64,000 nucleotides of DNA from Burkholderia sp. FERM BP-3421. GTDB lineage: Bacteria > Pseudomonadota > Gammaproteobacteria > Burkholderiales > Burkholderiaceae. The notes under the pieces were generated by a model, which was given only the letters and a program-made list of their open reading frames with translations, did no database searches and had not been told where the DNA came from. Every line of letters begins with the position of its first letter. The first letter of the stretch is position 1. Below are positions 14,855 through 23,433 of the stretch, piece after piece. The translations under genes were made by a program, and so were the position numbers. The stretch is taken from NCBI RefSeq assembly GCF_028657905.1, contig NZ_CP117782.1, positions 3,286,001 through 3,350,000 of the forward strand, given 5' to 3'.

Positions 14855-16273
14855 TTATTTGCTGATCTGCGCGCCCACGCCGAAGTACGGCGCCGATGCG
14901 GTGCCGGAGACGGCCGACGTCGACGTGATGCCGCCGTTGACCTGGCCCTGCACCAGCGACGCGAACAGCCCGCCCGTCGCGATCACGTAGCCCGACGCCG
15001 CCGGCTGGTTCGCGGCCGCGGTCGTGGCGATGCCGAGCAGGCCGGGCGTCGTCTGCCCGTAGTCGAGCGTGAAGCCGGTTTCGGCGGCCTCGGTGCTCGG
15101 GTTGACGAAGGTGCCGGCCGTCCCCTTGATCACGGTCGCGGTGTACTTGAAGTTCGAATCGGCGCCTGCGTAGCCGCCGTCGACCGCGCCCGACGCCAGC
15201 GCGGTCGCGCTGCCGAGCACGGCGATGCCGGATTCGTCGTCGACCTGCGCGTCGAGGTGCAGCGGCGCGGTGCCGAGGTTCACGTTGCCGGTGCGGACGA
15301 TCACCGGCACGGTCGCGCCGTTCAACTGGCCGATCACGAGGTGGGCGGTCGCCGACTTGCCGGTCGCGCCGACGATCGGCAACTGGGTCTGCGGCAGGAT
15401 CTGCGGCGCCTTCGCGCTGTTGAAATAGCCGTTGCCGCTCGCCGTCCACGCCCCGCCCGTCGTCAGGCAGCCGGACGACGCGCTCGACGTGCACGCGCCG
15501 TTGGCGTCGAAGGTTTCGGTGGACTGGGTGCCCGCCGTCGCATAGTTGCCGGACGGCACGAGGTGATAGAGCAGCGCGTTGTAGGTGCCGGGCAGCTGGG
15601 CGAGATTGGTCGTCGTGCTGGCGAAGCCGAGGAACGGATAGAAGTCGAAATGCCGCTGCGGCACCTGGCCGACGTTCTGGGCGACGGTGATGCCGGCGAC
15701 CGCGATGTCCAGCCCGGCGTACTGGATCGTCGCGCCCGGGATGCCGCCGCCCGCCACGCCGAAGCCGATCAGGATCATCGGCGGGTTGGCCTGGTTGAAA
15801 TCGGCGGCGGTCGAATAGGTCGCGCCGGTCGCGCCCGCGGGGCCGCTGCCCGGCAGCAGGATGAAGGCGCAGCGGGTCTGCTCGGCGGTCGGCAGCGTGC
15901 CGGTGGGCGGATGCATCACGTTGCCGGTGATGGTCGTGCCGGCGCGGCTCGGCGTGACCGTGCCCGTCGCGAGCGGAATCGGCGATTCGAGCCACTTGAG
16001 CGTGTAGGTCATCGTCGTCGCGTTGATGTTCACGCTGACGATCTCGCCGCTGCCGGCCCCGCCGAGGTAGGTGCCGGCGCCGATGCTCGCGTCGGCCGGG
16101 CAGAGCGAGCCGTTTATCGGGATCGACGTGGGGGGGCCCTGGGTGCCGCAACTGGAACCTGAGCATTGCGAAACATTGACGGGGCCGGGGGGGCCGCCGT
16201 CACCGCCGCAGGCGGCGAGCAAAGGGGCGAGCGCAATGGCCATAGCCACCCCTTTCAAATAGGCGCGCGACAT
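14855..16273 (-). CDS. Lipoprotein, DUF2957-like (copy 1 of a tandem pair)
   Basis: 472 residues from the ATG at 16273, behind GGAG at a good distance; the frame is open to 16336, but the signal peptide starts here. Lipobox LLAAC puts the acylated Cys at residue 22, followed by GGDGGPPGP, a flexible tether. It has the same blocks as its neighbour (ESPIPLATGTVTPSRAGTT, IGFGVAGGGIPG, YPFLGF, DDESGI, LDYGQTTPG) plus an N-terminal extra segment with paired Cys (SQCSGSSCG) and another Cys pair near the middle (NGACTSSASSGC). Probably first gene of an operon with the paralog and OmpW. Function unknown. Confidence 0.82.
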   Translation of the reverse strand: MSRAYLKGVAMAIALAPLLAACGGDGGPPGPVNVSQCSGSSCGTQGPPTSIPINGSLCPADASIGAGTYLGGAGSGEIVSVNINATTMTYTLKWLESPIPLATGTVTPSRAGTTITGNVMHPPTGTLPTAEQTRCAFILLPGSGPAGATGATYSTAADFNQANPPMILIGFGVAGGGIPGATIQYAGLDIAVAGITVAQNVGQVPQRHFDFYPFLGFASTTTNLAQLPGTYNALLYHLVPSGNYATAGTQSTETFDANGACTSSASSGCLTTGGAWTASGNGYFNSAKAPQILPQTQLPIVGATGKSATAHLVIGQLNGATVPVIVRTGNVNLGTAPLHLDAQVDDESGIAVLGSATALASGAVDGGYAGADSNFKYTATVIKGTAGTFVNPSTEAAETGFTLDYGQTTPGLLGIATTAAANQPAASGYVIATGGLFASLVQGQVNGGITSTSAVSGTASAPYFGVGAQISK

Positions 16274-16653
16274 GCCGCTGTCTCCAATCTGTTTAATTGT
16301 CCGGACTAATTTGGCGGCGCCTTTTTTTGATGTCAATTGATGGAATCGTCTAAAAAAGACGATTTAAACAATTAAGAATGTAAAAGCCTAATTGGCGCTT
16401 GGGATGGCGCGCAGCATTCAAACGAAATGAGCGTTTGAAATGAGCGTTGCAATGGCGCTGATTGGTCATGGCGATGCGGTTCCGGGCGAATATCATGCAT
16501 CTTCGCGGAACGTTTGAAGGGCGAAAATATAAGGTGATTCCCTATTGGGGATTTCGAGTGATTTTATATTGTCGGATGAATGAAATTATAATTTTTGTAA
16601 ATCTATGTTAATGGCGGGGATTTATTTTAAAGGCTTTCATTTCGGAAGCTTTT
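16274..16653. other. AT-rich gene-free interval upstream of the lipoprotein operon
   Basis: Base composition drops sharply compared with the genes on both sides. It should hold the promoter of the leftward lipoprotein/OmpW operon. An inverted repeat AATCGTC-TAAAAAA-GACGATT lies at 16344-16364. No gene seen. Confidence 0.5.
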
Positions 16654-16684
16654 AAAATGAAAAAGCCGGCCCAGGGCCGGCTTT
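16654..16684 (-). terminator. Rho-independent terminator after argC
   Basis: On the minus strand AAAGCCGGCCC pairs with GGGCCGGCTTT and is followed by TTTCATTTT. Confidence 0.82.
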
Positions 16685-16702
16685 GCGGGAGGCGGGGAAC
16701 GT

Positions 16703-17650
16703 TCAGCGGCGCAGGCCGCTGTCCTCCTCCGCGCCGATGTTCAGGTTCATGCACTGGATCGCCGCGCCCGACGCACCCTTGCCCAGGTTGTCGAGCCGCG
16801 CGACCGTGACGAAGCGCTCGGCGGTGCCGAACACGAACAGGTCGACCCGGTTGGTGTCGTTGCTGGCCTGCACGTCGAAGAAGCCGTCGTCGAGGTTGTC
16901 GGCGGTGTCGTACGGTGCGACGCGCACGAACGCCTCGCCCGCGTAGTGCTCGGCGAATACGCGCTGCACGTCCTGCGGGGTCACGCGCTTCGCGAGCTGG
17001 CTCGGCGTGAAGTAGGTGGTGACCGCGAGGCCCTTGTAGAACGGCCCGACGATCGGCGTGAACAGCGGCGCGTTCGCGAGGCCGGTGTGCGCGGCCATTT
17101 CCGGCAGGTGCTTGTGCGCGAGCGCGAGCGCATACGCGCGCGGGCTGGCGAGCCGGCCTCCCGTGTCGGCCTCGTAGTCGGCGATCATCTTCTTGCCGCC
17201 GCCGCTGTAGCCGGTGATCGAGTAGCTGTGCGCGGCGAAGTCCAGCGCGACGATCCCCGCGTCGACGAGCGGGCGCATCGCCAGCACGAACGCCGACGCA
17301 TGGCAGCCCGGCACCGCGATGCGCTTCGCGCCGCGGATCCGCGCGCGCTGCGCGCGGTTCAGCTCCGGCAGGCCGTAGGCCCAGTCGGCGCTGGTGCGGA
17401 ACGCGGTGCTCGCGTCGATCAGCGTGGTGCGATCGTTGTCGACGAGCGACGCCGACTCGCGCGACGCGACGTCGGGCAGGCACAGGAAGGTCACGTCCGA
17501 GGCGTTGATGAGGCGCCGGCGTGCGTCGACATCCTTGCGCTGCGCTTCGTCGATCCGCAGGATTTCGATATCGTCGCGTGCGGACAGGTATTCGAAGATC
17601 TTCAGGCCGGTCGTACCTTCCTGGCCGTCGACAAAAACTTTCGTGCTCAT
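16703..17650 (-). CDS. argC: N-acetyl-gamma-glutamyl-phosphate reductase, type 2
   Basis: 315 residues, the short type-2 form of ArgC. N-terminal NAD(P) loop is VFVDGQEGTTGLKI; the catalytic Cys is C116 in IAVPGCHASA, and GYSGGGKKMI is the substrate-binding loop. It reduces N-acetylglutamyl phosphate to the semialdehyde with NADPH, the third step of arginine synthesis. It is a stand-alone gene here with its own terminator. Burkholderia also usually carries a type-1 argC elsewhere; whether this copy is the main one cannot be judged from the window. Confidence 0.95.
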   Translation of the reverse strand: MSTKVFVDGQEGTTGLKIFEYLSARDDIEILRIDEAQRKDVDARRRLINASDVTFLCLPDVASRESASLVDNDRTTLIDASTAFRTSADWAYGLPELNRAQRARIRGAKRIAVPGCHASAFVLAMRPLVDAGIVALDFAAHSYSITGYSGGGKKMIADYEADTGGRLASPRAYALALAHKHLPEMAAHTGLANAPLFTPIVGPFYKGLAVTTYFTPSQLAKRVTPQDVQRVFAEHYAGEAFVRVAPYDTADNLDDGFFDVQASNDTNRVDLFVFGTAERFVTVARLDNLGKGASGAAIQCMNLNIGAEEDSGLRR

Positions 17651-17748
17651 CTCGCTCTCACAGAATCGGGGGCGGTTGACGCGGATTGCGCCGGAGAAAC
17701 CGACATTTTAAGACGTGTTGCATTGCATCGTAACCGGATGCGGCCAAA

Positions 17749-17773
17749 AAAAGACGGCCCGCGGGTCGTCTTG
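17749..17773 (-). terminator. Rho-independent terminator downstream of the flavodoxin-like gene
   Basis: On the minus strand AAGACGACCC pairs with GGGCCGTCTT and is followed by seven T (17745-17751). Confidence 0.78.
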
Positions 17774-17787
17774 TGTCCCTGATTGCC

Positions 17788-17831
17788 CGCGCCGGCGCGG
17801 GCATACCAGCGCGGGCATACCGGCGCGGGCG
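17788..17831. repeat. Short GC-rich tandem repeat
   Basis: The unit GCGCGGGCATACC plus 2-3 bases occurs twice, followed by a third partial GCGCGGGC, between the flavodoxin-like gene and its terminator. Confidence 0.6.
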
Positions 17832-17837
17832 GGGCGT

Positions 17838-18410
17838 TCAGCGCGCGCCGGCGATCCAGCGCGCGGCGGCCGTCGCGACGCGCGCGCCGAACAGCTTCGC
17901 GGTCTCGAGGTCGCCCGGCAGGGGGCCTTCGTCCGGCGACGAGTCGGCCGGCGATTGCCCGAGCAGGCCGCTGAAGCTGCCGAGGAAGTTGACGTCGTTG
18001 CGGGTCGCGGCTTTCGTGTTGGCGGGCATCATGCCGGTGCCGACCCACACCATGCCGTGCTGCATCGCAAGCGTGACGAAGTACTGGAGCGTCGAGAACT
18101 TGTCGCCGTTCATCGACGCCGAATTGGTGAAGCCCGCCGCGAGCTTGTCCTTCCACTTCTGCGTGAACCAGGCCTTGGAACTGGCGTCCGCGAACTGCTT
18201 GAACTCGGCGGAGGCGCCGCCCATGTAGGTCGGCGCGCCGAAGACGATCGCGTCGGCCGCGTCGAGCGCGGCCCAGGCTGCGTCGTCGAGGTCGCCGACG
18301 GCGATGAGCCGGGCGTTGGCGCCTGCGTTCTGCGTGCCGGCATGCACGGCCTCGGCCAGCTTCTTCGTATGGCCGTAGCCGCTGTGATAGACGATGACGA
18401 TGTTGGACAT
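17838..18410 (-). CDS. Flavodoxin-family NAD(P)H-dependent oxidoreductase (WrbA-like)
   Basis: 190 residues. Starts IVIVYHSGYGHTKKLAEAV, the FMN phosphate-binding loop of flavodoxin-like proteins; VFGAPTYMGGASAEFKQF and a large central loop ending QHGMVWVGTGMMPAN are as in WrbA-type quinone reductases, which are about 10 residues longer. It is expected to bind FMN and reduce quinones by two electrons. Stand-alone gene, terminated at 17749-17773. Confidence 0.88.
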   Translation of the reverse strand: MSNIVIVYHSGYGHTKKLAEAVHAGTQNAGANARLIAVGDLDDAAWAALDAADAIVFGAPTYMGGASAEFKQFADASSKAWFTQKWKDKLAAGFTNSASMNGDKFSTLQYFVTLAMQHGMVWVGTGMMPANTKAATRNDVNFLGSFSGLLGQSPADSSPDEGPLPGDLETAKLFGARVATAAARWIAGAR

Positions 18411-18580
18411 GCGGAAATCCTCGGAAAAGAGAGCAACACGACGCCCGGACGGGCCGGGCGGTTCAGGAGGCGCGGCCGGGCCGCGATGCGTGCAACGGGG
18501 ATGAGTCTAGCAACGCGCGCCGGCCGGAAAGCATGCCCGCGCGCACTACAGTGTTTCGCCGATGACGGCAATCGTGAGGC

Positions 18581-19180
18581 TTACTGGCCGTAAGTGACGA
18601 CGATCTGCGCCGAGCCGATCGCTTCCGTGCCGATCTCATGGTCGAACATCTGCGCCGGCCGTCCGCTCGCGACGCGCAGGTCGTTGGACTTCAGCGCGTA
18701 GACCGTGATCACGTAGCGATGCGGCTTGCCGGGCGGCGGGCAAGGTCCGCCGTAGCCGTCCGAGCCGAAGTCGTTGCGGGCCTCGGTCGCGCCAAGCTTC
18801 TTGAGGTAGCCGGATGCGCTGGCGTCGGTGGGCAGGCTCGCGACGTCGGGAGGAATGCCGGCTGCGGCCCAGTGCCACCAGCCGTGGCCGGGCGCGTCGG
18901 GATCAAGCATCGTGATGGCGAAGCCGCGGGTGCCGGGTGGGGGATTGCGCCAGCTGAGCTGGGGTGAGCGGTTGCCGCCTTTGCAGTCGCCCTGGTTGAA
19001 GACCTGGGCCGCGCCGACGCGGCTGCCGGCGCGCAGATCGTCGCTGCTCAGCGTGAAGGCATCCTGCGCATGCGCGCGAGGCGTGGCGAGCGCGGCCGCG
19101 CAGAGGCAAAGGCCGGCGAAAAGGAACGGGGGCAGGCGACGGGGCGAACCAGGCGGAACGACTCGGCGACCCATACGCAT
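18581..19180 (-). CDS. Periplasmic YbhB/YbcL-type PEBP family protein (Raf kinase inhibitor-like)
   Basis: 199 residues from the ATG at 19180; a second ATG two codons later is equally possible. A signal peptide runs to about AHA-Q (residue 38), giving a periplasmic protein. The PEBP ligand-binding site is visible: RSPQLSW, ITMLDPDAPG with the DPDAP motif, WWHWAAAGIPP, and GPCPPPGKPHRYVITVYAL with the GPCPP..HRY motif. Bacterial members bind small anionic ligands; their role is unclear. Stand-alone. Confidence 0.9.
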   Translation of the reverse strand: MRMGRRVVPPGSPRRLPPFLFAGLCLCAAALATPRAHAQDAFTLSSDDLRAGSRVGAAQVFNQGDCKGGNRSPQLSWRNPPPGTRGFAITMLDPDAPGHGWWHWAAAGIPPDVASLPTDASASGYLKKLGATEARNDFGSDGYGGPCPPPGKPHRYVITVYALKSNDLRVASGRPAQMFDHEIGTEAIGSAQIVVTYGQ

Positions 19181-19322
19181 ATGGCGCTTCTCCCGTCACA
19201 TAGGCCGGCATGAGCCGGCGCGGATTGTTGTGGCGACCCTTGGCACGTCAGAGGCCAGTCTAACATTAGGGACGCATGACGAGCGCGTCGGGAGGTCAAA
19301 GGGACGCATGGCGCGGGCCATG

Positions 19323-19354
19323 AAAAAGCCGCCTGTCGCGACGACAGGCGGCTT
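19323..19354 (-). terminator. Rho-independent terminator after pyrE
   Basis: On the minus strand AAGCCGCCTGTCG pairs with CGACAGGCGGCTT and ends in a T run. Confidence 0.82.
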
Positions 19355-19404
19355 GCGGAGCGGGGGCGACGGCGGGCGGCCGCGCGGGCGTTGCCGGGGG
19401 CGTG

Positions 19405-19445
19405 ACGCCCTCGGCGCAACGCCAGGAGCGTTACGCCGAGGGCGT
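19405..19445. repeat. Near-perfect 18-bp inverted repeat overlapping the pyrE stop codon
   Basis: Bases 19405-19422 and 19428-19445 are complementary at 17 of 18 positions around a 5-base loop. The right arm includes the last codons and stop of pyrE. There is no T run, so it is a stem-loop at the mRNA end in addition to the terminator at 19323-19354. Confidence 0.75.
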
Positions 19446-20120
19446 GCCGGTGGCGCCGCCGTGCGCAGCCGACCACTCGGCCGGCGCGTGCAGGAATTTC
19501 TCGACTTCGTCGAGCGTCTTGGTCTCGAAGTAGCCGGAGGCTTTCGCGACGCGCAGCACGTCCCACCAGGTCGCGAGCGCGTGAAGGTCGACGTCGATGT
19601 CCTTCAGGACCGACACGCTTTCCTTGAAGATGTTGTAGTGGAACAGCACGAAGCAGTGATTCACCTGCGCGCCCGCAGTGCGCAGCGCGTTGATGAAGTT
19701 GATCTTGCTGCGGCTGTCGGTGGTCAGGTCCTCGACCAGCAACACGCGCGAACCTTCGTCGAGCTTGCCTTCGATCTGGGCGTTGCGGCCGAAGCCCTTC
19801 GGCTTCTTGCGCACGTACTGCATCGGCACCATCAGGCGATCGGCGAGCCACGCCGCGAACGGGATGCCGGCGGTTTCGCCGCCCGCGACCGCGTCGATCT
19901 GCTCATAGCCGACGTCGCGCAGGATCGTCGCTTCCGCCATCTCCATCAGGCCGCGGCGCACGCGCGGATACGAGATCAGCTTGCGGCAGTCGATATAGAC
20001 CGGGCTGGCCCAGCCCGACGTGAAGATGAACGGCTTTTCGGCGTTGAAGTGCACCGCCTGCACTTCGAGCAGCATTTTGGCGGTCGTGTCGGAGATCGTC
20101 TGGCGATCGAAGCCTGTCAT
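19431..20120 (-). CDS. pyrE: Orotate phosphoribosyltransferase
   Basis: 229 residues from the ATG at 20120, which lies 6 bases behind AAGGA; an ATG two codons upstream has no spacing. The PRPP-binding motif VLLVEDLTTDSRSK is at about residues 117-130, and FTSGWASPVYIDCRKLIS is the substrate-binding stretch. It converts orotate and PRPP to OMP in pyrimidine synthesis. The C-terminal SAAHGGATGTPSA tail is variable and is part of a strong mRNA hairpin. Confidence 0.95.
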   Translation of the reverse strand: MTGFDRQTISDTTAKMLLEVQAVHFNAEKPFIFTSGWASPVYIDCRKLISYPRVRRGLMEMAEATILRDVGYEQIDAVAGGETAGIPFAAWLADRLMVPMQYVRKKPKGFGRNAQIEGKLDEGSRVLLVEDLTTDSRSKINFINALRTAGAQVNHCFVLFHYNIFKESVSVLKDIDVDLHALATWWDVLRVAKASGYFETKTLDEVEKFLHAPAEWSAAHGGATGTPSA

Positions 20121-20595
20121 GGGCATTCCTTGGGTGATGTGCGAGGGGCGGGCGCGGGCCCGATGGCGCAGCAAGTGAGGCCCCGGCGGGGTGGCGGGAC
20201 CGGCGAGGGGCCGGTGAACCATTTCGCTGCGCGCGTAGCCCGCTATTTTACCCGATTCGGCCGTCATTTAGCGCCGCCGAGCGCGCGGCGACCCGCGACG
20301 CCGGCCGCCGCGCACCCGGAATCGTCCGATGATTCGAAGTCCGTGCGAATGCTTGCGCGAGGCGCGCCGGGTACCGCGCCGCAGCAACGATTTGCCGGGC
20401 ACGAGGTGTACACTAGGCGACCCTTAGAAATTGCTCGGCATCCGGTACCTCCCTCTTGCCATCCGCCAAGGTTCGATGGCGCGCCAACCCGGCGCGCGAC
20501 GGCCGCCGCAGTCGACTATCCCCTCGATTTCCCGGAACGCGGCTCACGGTATCTGGTGCCGAGTCCTTAATTACGCAGTCTCTCGCAGGTCAATC
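20121..20595. other. Divergent promoter region of pyrE and the malic enzyme
   Basis: About 475 bases with no gene. It must carry the leftward promoter of pyrE and the rightward promoter of the malic enzyme; I cannot pick either with confidence. Confidence 0.45.
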
Positions 20596-22872
20596 ATGGA
20601 CGAACAACTGAAGCAGGCAGCCCTTGCCTACCATTTGAATCCGAAACCCGGCAAGATTTCGGTCACCCCCACCAAGCCGCTGTCGAACCAGCTGGATCTG
20701 TCGCTGGCGTACTCGCCGGGCGTCGCCGCTGCGTGCGAAGCGATCCACGCCGATCCGCTCGATGCGCAGAAATACACGTCGCGCGGCAACCTCGTCGGCG
20801 TCGTGACCAACGGCACGGCGGTGCTCGGCCTCGGCAACATCGGCCCGCTCGCCGCGAAGCCGGTGATGGAGGGCAAGGGCTGCCTGTTCAAGAAGTTCGC
20901 GGGCATCGACGTGTTCGACATCGAGCTGGCCGAATCCGACCCGGACAAGCTGGTCGACGCGATCGCGATGCTCGAGCCGACGCTCGGCGGCATCAACCTC
21001 GAGGACATCAAGGCGCCCGAGTGCTTCTACATCGAGCAGAAGCTGCGCGAGCGGATGAAGATTCCCGTCTTCCACGACGACCAGCACGGCACGGCGATCA
21101 TCGCGTCCGCGGCGATCCTGAACGGCCTGAAGGTGGTCGGCAAGTCGCTCGGCGAAGTGAAGCTCGTGTGCTCGGGCGCAGGCGCGGCGGCGATCGCCTG
21201 CCTCGATCTGCTGGTCAAGCTCGGCCTGAACCAGGCGAACGTGCTCGTGGCCGATTCGAAGGGCGTGATCTACGAAGGGCGCGGCAATCTCGATCCGTCC
21301 AAGCAGCGCTATGCGGCGCACACCGACGCGCGTACGCTCGGCGACGCGATCCAGGGCGCCGACGTGTTCCTCGGCTGCTCGAGCGCGGGCGTGCTGAAGC
21401 AGGACATGGTCAAGACCATGGGCGACCGGCCGCTGATCCTGGCGCTCGCGAACCCGGAGCCGGAGATCCGCCCGGAAGACGCGAAGGCGGTCCGCCCGGA
21501 CGCGATCGTCGCGACCGGCCGTTCGGACTACCCGAACCAGGTCAACAACGTCCTGTGCTTCCCGTTCATCTTCCGCGGCGCGCTCGACGTGGGCGCGACG
21601 ACGATCACCGAGGAGATGAAGCTCGCATGCGTGCGTGCGATCGCCGAGCTGGCGCAGGAAACCGACCAGAGCGAGGAAGTGGCGAAGGCCTACGAAGGCC
21701 ATTCGCTCGAATTCGGCCCGGACTACCTGATCCCGAAGCCGTTCGATCCGCGCCTGATCATCAAGATCGCGCCGGCCGTCGCGCAGGCCGCGATGGATTC
21801 CGGCGTCGCGACGCGCCCGATCCAGGACATGGATGCGTACCGCGAGCAGCTCGGCGCGACCGTGTACCGCACCGGCATGGTGATGCGTCCGGTGTTCGCG
21901 ACGGCGAAGTCGAAGGCCGCGCGGATCGTGTTCGCGGAAGGCGAGGACGAGCGCGTGCTGCGCGCCGCGCAGTTCGTGCTGCAGGAGAAGATCGCGAAGC
22001 CGATCATCGTCGGCCGTCCGTCGGTCGTCGAGATGCGCCTGCAGAAGATCGGCTCGAAGCTCAAGTGCGGCGTCGATTTCGAGATCGTGAATCCGGAAGA
22101 CGATCCGCGCTACCAGCAATGCTGGCAGGCCTATCACGAGGTCGGCGCGCGCGACGGCGTGACGCCCGAGGTCGCGAAGGCGGCGCTGCGCAAGTTCAAC
22201 ACGCTGATCGGCGCGATGCTGGTGAAGCTGGGCGATGCCGACGGCATGATCTGCGGCATGATCGACACGTACCACAGCCACCTGAAGTTCATCGAGCAGG
22301 TGCTGGGCCGTGCGTCGGGCGCCGAGCATTTCGCGGCGATGAACCTGCTGATGCTGCCGGGCCGCAACCTGTTCATGTGCGACACCTACGTGAACGAGCT
22401 GCCGAGCGCGGAACAGCTGGCCGACATGACGATCCAGGCGGCTGCCGAGATCGAGCGCTTCGGCATCACGCCGAAGGCCGCGCTGCTGTCGAACTCGAAC
22501 TTCGGCAGCGCGCCGTCGGCGTCGTCGCGACGCATGGCGGAAGCGCGCCGGCTGATCGCCGAGCGTGCGCCGCAGCTCGAGGTCGACGGCGAAATGCACG
22601 GCGACGCGGCGCTGTCCGAGGCCGTGCGCAAGGCCGCCTTCCCGGGCACCGCGCTGCACGGCGAGGCGAACCTGCTGATCATGCCGAACGTCGAGGCGGC
22701 GAACATCGCGTACAACCTGCTCAAGATGGTCGGCGGTGAAGGCGTGACGGTCGGGCCGTTCCTGCTCGGCGCGGCGAAGCCGGTGCACATCCTGACGCCG
22801 GCCGCGACGGTGCGCCGGATCATCAACATGACGGCGGTGGCCGCGGCGAACGTCAACAACGTCGCGCGCTGA
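20596..22872 (+). CDS. maeB: NADP-dependent malic enzyme with phosphotransacetylase-like C-terminal domain
   Basis: 758 residues, the usual length of the MaeB type. Residues about 1-165 are the malic N domain (LSLAYSPGVAAACEAI, GLGNIGPLAAKPVMEGK, FHDDQHGTAII with the metal-binding Asp pair); 165-410 is the nucleotide-binding domain with LVCSGAGAAAIAC; 430-758 is a phosphotransacetylase-like domain (FAEGEDERVLRAAQF, TALHGEANLLIMPNVEAANIAYNLLK split by a turn). It decarboxylates malate to pyruvate with NADP; in this class the C-terminal domain binds acetyl-CoA as an allosteric inhibitor rather than catalysing. Single gene with a strong terminator. Confidence 0.96.
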   Translation: MDEQLKQAALAYHLNPKPGKISVTPTKPLSNQLDLSLAYSPGVAAACEAIHADPLDAQKYTSRGNLVGVVTNGTAVLGLGNIGPLAAKPVMEGKGCLFKKFAGIDVFDIELAESDPDKLVDAIAMLEPTLGGINLEDIKAPECFYIEQKLRERMKIPVFHDDQHGTAIIASAAILNGLKVVGKSLGEVKLVCSGAGAAAIACLDLLVKLGLNQANVLVADSKGVIYEGRGNLDPSKQRYAAHTDARTLGDAIQGADVFLGCSSAGVLKQDMVKTMGDRPLILALANPEPEIRPEDAKAVRPDAIVATGRSDYPNQVNNVLCFPFIFRGALDVGATTITEEMKLACVRAIAELAQETDQSEEVAKAYEGHSLEFGPDYLIPKPFDPRLIIKIAPAVAQAAMDSGVATRPIQDMDAYREQLGATVYRTGMVMRPVFATAKSKAARIVFAEGEDERVLRAAQFVLQEKIAKPIIVGRPSVVEMRLQKIGSKLKCGVDFEIVNPEDDPRYQQCWQAYHEVGARDGVTPEVAKAALRKFNTLIGAMLVKLGDADGMICGMIDTYHSHLKFIEQVLGRASGAEHFAAMNLLMLPGRNLFMCDTYVNELPSAEQLADMTIQAAAEIERFGITPKAALLSNSNFGSAPSASSRRMAEARRLIAERAPQLEVDGEMHGDAALSEAVRKAAFPGTALHGEANLLIMPNVEAANIAYNLLKMVGGEGVTVGPFLLGAAKPVHILTPAATVRRIINMTAVAAANVNNVAR

Positions 22873-22908
22873 CCCGAGGCGGCGCGGCTGCGCCGCCTGC
22901 GTCATCCA

Positions 22909-22942
22909 CGCCACGAAACGCGCGTTTCGTGGCGTTTTTTTT
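22909..22942 (+). terminator. Rho-independent terminator after the malic enzyme
   Basis: CGCCACGAAACGC pairs with GCGTTTCGTGGCG and is followed by eight T. Confidence 0.88.
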
Positions 22943-23382
22943 CGCGTGCGGCCCGGCGCTCAGCGGTGTGGGGCATGCGCCTGGGTTCGGTCCGACCGTT
23001 CCGGATGGGGCGGCGTGGCAGGCTGCGGCGGCCATGGATGATCGGGCGCATGGGGCAAGCCGGCCGGATCGTTGCCCGCGGCCCGGCGGGCGCACGTTCA
23101 GGTCCGAACCGACCATCCCGGTTCAGTCTCAGCCGGTTTGGCAGGCCGCGGCCGCCGTGACCTGTCGCGGACGGTTTTCCGTGGATTCCCGCGCGCCCGA
23201 ACCGGCGCGAGGAATCGCCGATGAACCGGATGAACGAAGCCTGCGACGAGACGCCGGCGCGCCGCGTATGGCGGATGCGCCGTCGCATCGCATGGGTGCG
23301 CCCGGCGATCGTCGTTGCGCCGACTGTCTGGCGGTGATCGGCCGATCGATCGGCGAGATGGCGCTACGCCGGCCGGGCAGGC
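22943..23382. other. Gene-free interval between two terminators
   Basis: An open frame of 189 codons crosses it but runs through both flanking terminators and has no domain, so I do not call it. Two imperfect repeats of GGCAGGC.GCGGC.GCC occur near 23012 and 23139. Confidence 0.45.
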
Positions 23383-23410
23383 AAAAAAGAAGGCGGCCTG
23401 AGCCGCCTTC
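23383..23410 (-). terminator. Rho-independent terminator after the indolepyruvate oxidoreductase gene
   Basis: On the minus strand AAGGCGGCT pairs with GGCCGCCTT and is followed by CTTTTTT. Confidence 0.82.
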
Positions 23411-23433
23411 CTTCAATGCCGGACGCCGCGTGT

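Noticed and set aside
13233..14990. Long plus-strand frame of 585 codons over the lipoprotein genes
   Set aside because: Shadow of the minus-strand lipoproteins. The composition is Arg/Gly/Val-rich, there is no start signal, and the lipoproteins on the other strand have clear lipoboxes and ribosome-binding sites.
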